Source of the DNA: an uncultured Clostridia bacterium
GTDB lineage: Bacteria; Bacillota; Clostridia; Christensenellales; Pumilibacteraceae
NCBI GenBank assembly: GCA_947627075.1
Contig: CANQUR010000013.1
Location: forward strand, 1 to 18,455
DNA: 18,455 nt
Reading direction: 5' to 3'
Shown here: positions 14,704 to 18,455 of the stretch, in pieces
Layout of the letters: each line of letters starts with the position of its first letter
Position numbering within the stretch: the stretch's first letter is position 1
Position numbers and translations under genes: made by a program
The notes under the pieces: generated by a model
Databases searched by the model: none
The model's input: the letters and a program-made list of their open reading frames with translations, nothing else
What the model was told of the DNA's origin: nothing

Positions 14704-14733
14704 GTCGCCTCCTATATGATATAGAGAGGCGAC
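14704..14733. repeat. Long GC-capped hairpin between ligD and pstS
   Basis: GTCGCCTC (14704-14711) pairs with GAGGCGAC (14726-14733), and CTATA (14712-14716) pairs with TATAG (14720-14724). This gives a 13 bp stem with one bulged A and a 3 nt loop. The T-rich stretch comes only after CAAATG (14740-14750), so termination of ligD is possible but not standard. Confidence 0.6.
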
Positions 14734-14765
14734 CAAATGTTTCTCTTTTTGAAAGATTTTACGGT

Positions 14766-14812
14766 TTTATTACAACTTTATGCGCAAGTTTATTACCATT
14801 AATGGTTACAAT
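14766..14812 (+). promoter_or_regulatory. Pho-box-like repeats and -10 element of pstS
   Basis: TTTAT occurs at 14766, 14777 and 14789, that is with 11 and 12 bp periods; the first and third copies extend to TTTATTAC. A TACAAT (14807-14812) could be the -10, but no TTGACA-like -35 lies at the right distance. Direct repeats with an 11 bp period in place of a -35 are what PhoP/PhoB-activated promoters look like. Assignment is by pattern and position only. Confidence 0.5.
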
Positions 14813-14845
14813 GAAGGCACAAAAGAAAAAAGGAGAAACAAAGAA

Positions 14846-15712
14846 ATGAAAAGAAGAATTTTAACATTTGTAATTTGCCTTGCGATCGGTATTGTAAGCA
14901 TGGGAGCATTTGCAGGGTGTGCAAAAGACGAAGTAACCGTAATTACCCTTTCGGGTTCTACTTCTATGACCGACTTAATGGAAGCCCTCGCGGCCGAATA
15001 CGAGGACGCTCACCCCGAAGTGAGGATAGAAGTAAATCAAGGCGGCTCGTCCGTCGGTATTTCCGATACGAAAGCGGGCTTGAACGATTTCGGACTTGCT
15101 TCCAAAGCGGTTCCCGAGGCGGACGGAGTAAAGGGCGTACAGCTCTGTTTAGACGGTATTGCGCTCGCAGTCAATAAAAACTGCGCGGTAAACGAGGTAA
15201 CAAACGATGAAGTTTTCGACCTATATATGAATCGAACGCCCATACAAAATACGATAACCACAGCGATAATAAGGGAAGGCAGTAGCGGCACTCGCGAGGG
15301 CTTTAACGAAAAGATAAAAGACGCCGACGGCAAGGACATAAAGAGCGAATATTCCAACAGTTACGGTACGGCAGGCTGGAACGAGCAGTCTTCGACGGGT
15401 AGCGTAATAGCGCTGTTGCAGTCCAACACGGCAGCGGTCGGATATATATCGCTCGGTTCACTTCTTGCAAATACCTCGACTTTGAAGGCGCTCAAATTCA
15501 AGGCATACGGCGCGGATGAATATGTTGAGGCAACTACTCAAAATGTTTTGAACGGCAGTTATCAACTGCAAAGGCCGTTTACGATTGTTCTATCCACCAC
15601 GCATGAACTTTCGCCTGCGGCACAGGGCTTTTATGACTACATAATGAGCGAAGAAGCGCAGGCGATAATCACCAAAGAAGGATGCGTATCCACCTATGGA
15701 CAAAACAAATAA
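14846..15712 (+). CDS. pstS: Phosphate-binding lipoprotein of the Pst ABC transporter
   Basis: Extracellular phosphate receptor, 288 residues from the chosen start. The signal peptide is typical of a lipoprotein, with a basic MKRR start and FAGC lipobox (Cys25). Phosphate-ligand loops are visible: SGSTSM (from Ser36) and REGSSGTREGF (SSGT from Ser146), with LDGIALAVN between. The frame extends upstream to 14780, but that ATG is within the repeat-containing promoter region and has no ribosome site. The ATG at 14846 has AAAGGAG (14829-14835) 10 nt upstream. The 3' end overlaps pstCA by 17 nt. It is expected to be induced by phosphate starvation. Confidence 0.94.
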   Translation: MKRRILTFVICLAIGIVSMGAFAGCAKDEVTVITLSGSTSMTDLMEALAAEYEDAHPEVRIEVNQGGSSVGISDTKAGLNDFGLASKAVPEADGVKGVQLCLDGIALAVNKNCAVNEVTNDEVFDLYMNRTPIQNTITTAIIREGSSGTREGFNEKIKDADGKDIKSEYSNSYGTAGWNEQSSTGSVIALLQSNTAAVGYISLGSLLANTSTLKALKFKAYGADEYVEATTQNVLNGSYQLQRPFTIVLSTTHELSPAAQGFYDYIMSEEAQAIITKEGCVSTYGQNK

Positions 15713-17477
15713 TAGGGCAAAGCCGCAAATAAATGGTGAAGGCGTTGCAAAGGCGGTTTTTTCCGCCCTTGCGGCATTTTCCGTGATAGTCGTTTTCGGC
15801 ATAATATTCTTCATTTTGTATGCGTCCGTACCCGTATTTCAAAAAGTAGGATTTTTTAAGTTTATCTTTTCCGACGTGTGGAATACCGACGCGGAGAACT
15901 TCGGCGTGCTACCCTTGATAGTCGGTAGCCTTTGCCTTACTTCTCTTTCTGTGCTGATAGGCGGAGTAATTGCGCTGTTTATTGCCGTGTGGATGGTGTA
16001 TTATTGTCCAAAGTGGCTTAAAAAACCATACGAACAACTTATAAATCTGTTGGCGGGCATACCCTCGATAATTTACGGATTGTTCGGATATGCATTTATC
16101 GTGCCGGCGTTTACAAATGCGTTCAACCTTGCGGATAAGGGATTTATGGGTACGGGGCTATTATCGAGCACTATAATTTTATCGATCATGATAGTGCCGA
16201 CTATTGCTTCCGTGGCAAAAAACTCGCTCAAAAACGTGCCGTCCAACTACTACGAAGGTGCGCTTGCGCTCGGCTGTACAAAGAATCAAGCCGTGTGGCG
16301 CGTACTTGTTCCCTCCGCCAAAAACGGCATACTTGCCGGCATGATTTTAGGCGTAGGCAGAGCTGTGGGCGAAACCATGGCTGTGCAGATGCTCGTTGGT
16401 GGCGCAAACGCCTATCCATCGGGATTGTTCGTCCCTTTTTCGACTCTCACGACAGTAATCGTGCGCGACATGGGATATGCGGGCGAATTGCACACTTCTG
16501 CGCTGATGGGTTCGGGCTTTATACTGCTTGTCTTTGTTTTGATCCTCAATCTTTTACTGCTTTTAACAAGGCGCGGCAAGATTGCGGGCAATCACTTTTT
16601 TACGCGTAGGATAAACGAAAACAACGTAATAGAGGGTATGCGCTCGTATAGACGGGCGGGTAGCGCGCAGGACGTGCTTTGGATCATAAGTTGGATCATC
16701 GCTGTGATCATGGCGTTCATTCTTGCGTTTATAGTATTATTCGTGCTTATAAATGGGTTACCTCACCTAAATTCGGAGTTCATATTCGGTGAAAGCACCA
16801 ACAGACACTCTTCGCTCAGCCCTGCGTTCGCAAGTACGGCAATGCTTATCTTTCTTGCGCTTGCGATAGCTTTGCCATTGGGGATCGGCGCGGCAATATA
16901 CCTCAACGAATACGCCAAAAACGGACCGTTTGTTAAGACGGTGAGGATATTTATCGACACCCTTGCAGGTATTCCCTCGATAATTTTCGGGCTGTTCGGA
17001 CTGTTGTTTTTCGTAAAGGCGTGTAATTTCGGCTATTCGATCATAGCGGGCGGAATTACGCTTGCGCTCATTATTTTGCCCACCGTAATAAGGAGCACCG
17101 AGCAGAGCCTTTCGGAAGTCCCCGACAGTATGCGGGAAGCAAGTTACGCTCTCGGCGCAGGAAAATTACGCACGATTTTTAAGGTAGTACTTCCGCAAGC
17201 GCTATCGGGTATAATCACTTCAATAATACTTTCGATCGGTAGGATCGTTTCGGAGAGCGCGGCTCTTATATACACAGCGGGTTCGTCGATTTATATGCCC
17301 ACGGGCTTTAAGTCAAAAGGTTCTACTTTCGCGGTTATGATATACAGGTTTATGGCAGAGGGCACGCACACCGACGAGGCGTATGCCACCGCCGCACTAC
17401 TGATGTTTATAGTGGTTTTTATTAACGCAATGGTCACGCTTATCGAATGGCTATTCAAAAGGAGAAAAAAAGTATGA
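15696..17477 (+). CDS. Fused phosphate ABC transporter permease PstC-PstA
   Basis: One reading frame of 593 residues covers both permease subunits that are usually separate. Residues about 1-290 are PstC-like: membrane helices, LAGIPSIIYGLFGY, and the cytoplasmic EAA loop YYEGALALGCTKNQAVW near 185-200. A polar linker (about 293-325) rich in Arg and Asn follows. Residues about 325-593 are PstA-like: NEYAKNGPF, LAGIPSIIFGLFGL, and a second EAA loop MREASYALGAGKLRTIF near 479-495. No stop codon or internal ribosome site separates them. The start overlaps the end of pstS by 17 nt, and the end overlaps pstB by ATGA, so the three are translated together. Together with PstS and PstB it completes a high-affinity phosphate importer. 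Fused forms are known to occur, but are less common than split genes. Confidence 0.92.
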   Translation: MDKTNNRAKPQINGEGVAKAVFSALAAFSVIVVFGIIFFILYASVPVFQKVGFFKFIFSDVWNTDAENFGVLPLIVGSLCLTSLSVLIGGVIALFIAVWMVYYCPKWLKKPYEQLINLLAGIPSIIYGLFGYAFIVPAFTNAFNLADKGFMGTGLLSSTIILSIMIVPTIASVAKNSLKNVPSNYYEGALALGCTKNQAVWRVLVPSAKNGILAGMILGVGRAVGETMAVQMLVGGANAYPSGLFVPFSTLTTVIVRDMGYAGELHTSALMGSGFILLVFVLILNLLLLLTRRGKIAGNHFFTRRINENNVIEGMRSYRRAGSAQDVLWIISWIIAVIMAFILAFIVLFVLINGLPHLNSEFIFGESTNRHSSLSPAFASTAMLIFLALAIALPLGIGAAIYLNEYAKNGPFVKTVRIFIDTLAGIPSIIFGLFGLLFFVKACNFGYSIIAGGITLALIILPTVIRSTEQSLSEVPDSMREASYALGAGKLRTIFKVVLPQALSGIITSIILSIGRIVSESAALIYTAGSSIYMPTGFKSKGSTFAVMIYRFMAEGTHTDEAYATAALLMFIVVFINAMVTLIEWLFKRRKKV

Positions 17478-18316
17478 TATTACTCAAAAAACGCAACATG
17501 GAAATCGGCGCAAGAGAACAAAAGAGCAAGTCACGAACGATAACTGCCTACGATTTAAGCAGCGATATAGCCGTTTCCATCAAAGAGATGAATTTATATT
17601 ACGCGAACTTTCACGCCCTTAAAAGCGTGTTTATGGACATTCCAAAAAATAATCTGACTGCGCTCATAGGCCCTTCCGGTTGCGGAAAATCTACGCTTAT
17701 AAAATCTCTCAATCGCATGAACGACCTTGTTGAGGGCTGTAAAATTACGGGCGAGATCAAAATCGGGAGCGAGAATATCTATGACAGGCGGTGCGATTTG
17801 GCTCGACTTCGCAAAAACGTGGGTATGGTCTTTCAACGCCCAAATCCGCTTGCGATGAGTGTGTACGACAATATCGCCTACGGACCGCGTACCTTCGGCT
17901 TGCGCAATAAAAGCGAACTTGACGGCATTGTGGAACGGTCATTAAAGGGCGCGGCAATGTGGGACGAAGTGAAAGACAGGCTGAATAAATCGGCGCTCGG
18001 TCTTTCGGGCGGACAACAGCAAAGGCTGTGCATTGCTCGTGCGCTTGCAGTCGAGCCGCAAATACTTTTAATGGATGAGCCGACGAGCGCGCTCGATCCC
18101 ATTTCCACCGCCAAAATAGAGGAGCTATGTATGGAGCTCAAAAAGAAAATGACCGTTATCATGGTAACGCACAATATGCAACAGGCATTTCGTATTTCCG
18201 ATCATACGGCATATTTTTTGCTCGGTGAAATGATAGAGATGAACGAAACGAGAGAGATTTTCTCACACCCGCAGGATAAACGGACTGATGATTATATCAA
18301 CGGTCGTTTCGGTTGA
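17474..18316 (+). CDS. pstB: Phosphate ABC transporter ATP-binding protein
   Basis: Cytoplasmic ATPase of 280 residues that powers the Pst importer. Walker A is GPSGCGKST with Lys72; the Q-loop region is VGMVFQRPNPLAMSVYDNI; the signature is LSGGQQQRLCIARAL (from Leu177); Walker B is LLMDEPTSALD with D201 and E202; the His switch lies in VTHNMQQA. The start is the ATG at 17474, which overlaps the pstCA stop (ATGA) and has AGGAG 9 nt upstream; an upstream ATG at 17447 lacks a site. A charged N-terminal extension of about 35 residues precedes the ABC core, slightly more than the usual 250-260 total. No phoU is present before the next gene. Confidence 0.96.
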   Translation: MILLKKRNMEIGAREQKSKSRTITAYDLSSDIAVSIKEMNLYYANFHALKSVFMDIPKNNLTALIGPSGCGKSTLIKSLNRMNDLVEGCKITGEIKIGSENIYDRRCDLARLRKNVGMVFQRPNPLAMSVYDNIAYGPRTFGLRNKSELDGIVERSLKGAAMWDEVKDRLNKSALGLSGGQQQRLCIARALAVEPQILLMDEPTSALDPISTAKIEELCMELKKKMTVIMVTHNMQQAFRISDHTAYFLLGEMIEMNETREIFSHPQDKRTDDYINGRFG

Positions 18317-18318
18317 TA

Positions 18319-18360
18319 CTTGCCGAACGCTTGCCCAAAGTTTTTGAAAGGTGGTATAAT
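18319..18360 (+). promoter_or_regulatory. Promoter of the response regulator with an 11 bp-spaced direct repeat
   Basis: TTGCCC (18331-18336), an 18 nt spacer, then TATAAT (18355-18360) preceded by TGG. CTTGCC occurs at 18319-18324 and 18330-18335, exactly 11 bp apart and overlapping the -35. OmpR/PhoB-family regulators bind direct repeats of this period, so it may be an autoregulatory site. The predicted mRNA start falls at or next to the ATG at 18367. Confidence 0.55.
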
Positions 18361-18366
18361 AGAGCT

Positions 18367-18455
18367 ATGAAAGGAAACGTGTTTTTATTGGAAGATGATA
18401 CAAGTATTTGCGGGCTTATCAAGGTCGCGCTTGAAATGAACGATTTCAAGTTTTC
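18367..18455 (+). CDS. Response regulator receiver domain, N-terminal fragment (probable PhoB/PhoP type)
   Basis: Only about 29 residues are in the window; the gene runs off the right edge. MKGNVFLLEDDTSICGLIK shows the acidic pair LLEDD of a receiver domain and the start of its first helix. The position directly after pstB suggests the phosphate-regulon regulator, but the DNA-binding domain is not visible. A ribosome-site-like AAAGGTGG (18347-18354) lies 12 nt upstream and overlaps the -10, so it would only be present on mRNA coming from the pst operon. Confidence 0.8.
   Translation, partial: MKGNVFLLEDDTSICGLIKVALEMNDFKF

Noticed and set aside
1..18455. CRISPR array, tRNA, rRNA, insertion sequence or prophage
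   Set aside because: No regularly spaced repeats, cloverleaf sequences, transposase or phage genes are visible on either strand.

Overview
The window looks like chromosomal DNA of a low-to-moderate GC Gram-positive bacterium of the Clostridia type (Bacillota). Evidence: GGAGG ribosome sites with 5-9 nt spacing, near-consensus SigA promoters often with an extended -10 (TGn), an L-cysteine desulfidase, paired iron-sulfur flavoproteins, an rpsF-ssb-rpsR operon and a Pst operon followed by an OmpR-type regulator. I cannot place it below class level. No tRNA, rRNA, CRISPR array, insertion sequence or prophage gene is visible. Most genes are recognisable housekeeping or accessory genes, and I do not see a clear new multi-gene defence or mobile system. 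The odd points are in gene fusions, degenerate motifs, operon pairings and intergenic structures.

Layout. 1-240: no gene; two promoters fire outward, one leftward with A-tracts upstream and one rightward into the kinase. 368-3670 (+): orphan hybrid sensor kinase with two tandem solute-binding sensor domains and two receivers, closed by a terminator. 3735-4060: no intact gene; inverted repeats and what looks like a decayed antitoxin/toxin-like fragment on the minus strand. 4066-5346 (-): L-cysteine desulfidase with its own promoter. 5475-7046 (-): ABC-F ATPase, downstream of rpsF-ssb-rpsR (7102-8110, -) and separated from it by a weak terminator. 8261-9513 (+): tandem iron-sulfur flavoprotein genes from a divergent promoter, ended by a strong terminator. 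9522-12379 (-): a three-gene unit of hypoxanthine-DNA glycosylase, adenine deaminase and a shortened thioredoxin-reductase-like flavoprotein. 12482-14662 (+): LigD, divergent from the glycosylase. 14704-18455 (+): hairpin, Pho-box-like repeats, pstS, a fused pstC-pstA, pstB, and the start of a response regulator cut by the window edge.

How the genes work together. The glycosylase, adenine deaminase and LigD form a purine-deamination/DNA-repair neighbourhood: Ade makes hypoxanthine from adenine, the glycosylase removes hypoxanthine from DNA, and LigD can process and seal breaks. The Pst genes form a high-affinity phosphate importer that is probably controlled by a PhoB/PhoP-type regulator, the gene that follows it. 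The translational overlaps ATGA (glycosylase/ade), 17 nt (pstS/pstCA) and ATGA (pstCA/pstB) support the operon assignments. All motif calls are from reading the sequence by eye; no database search was run.
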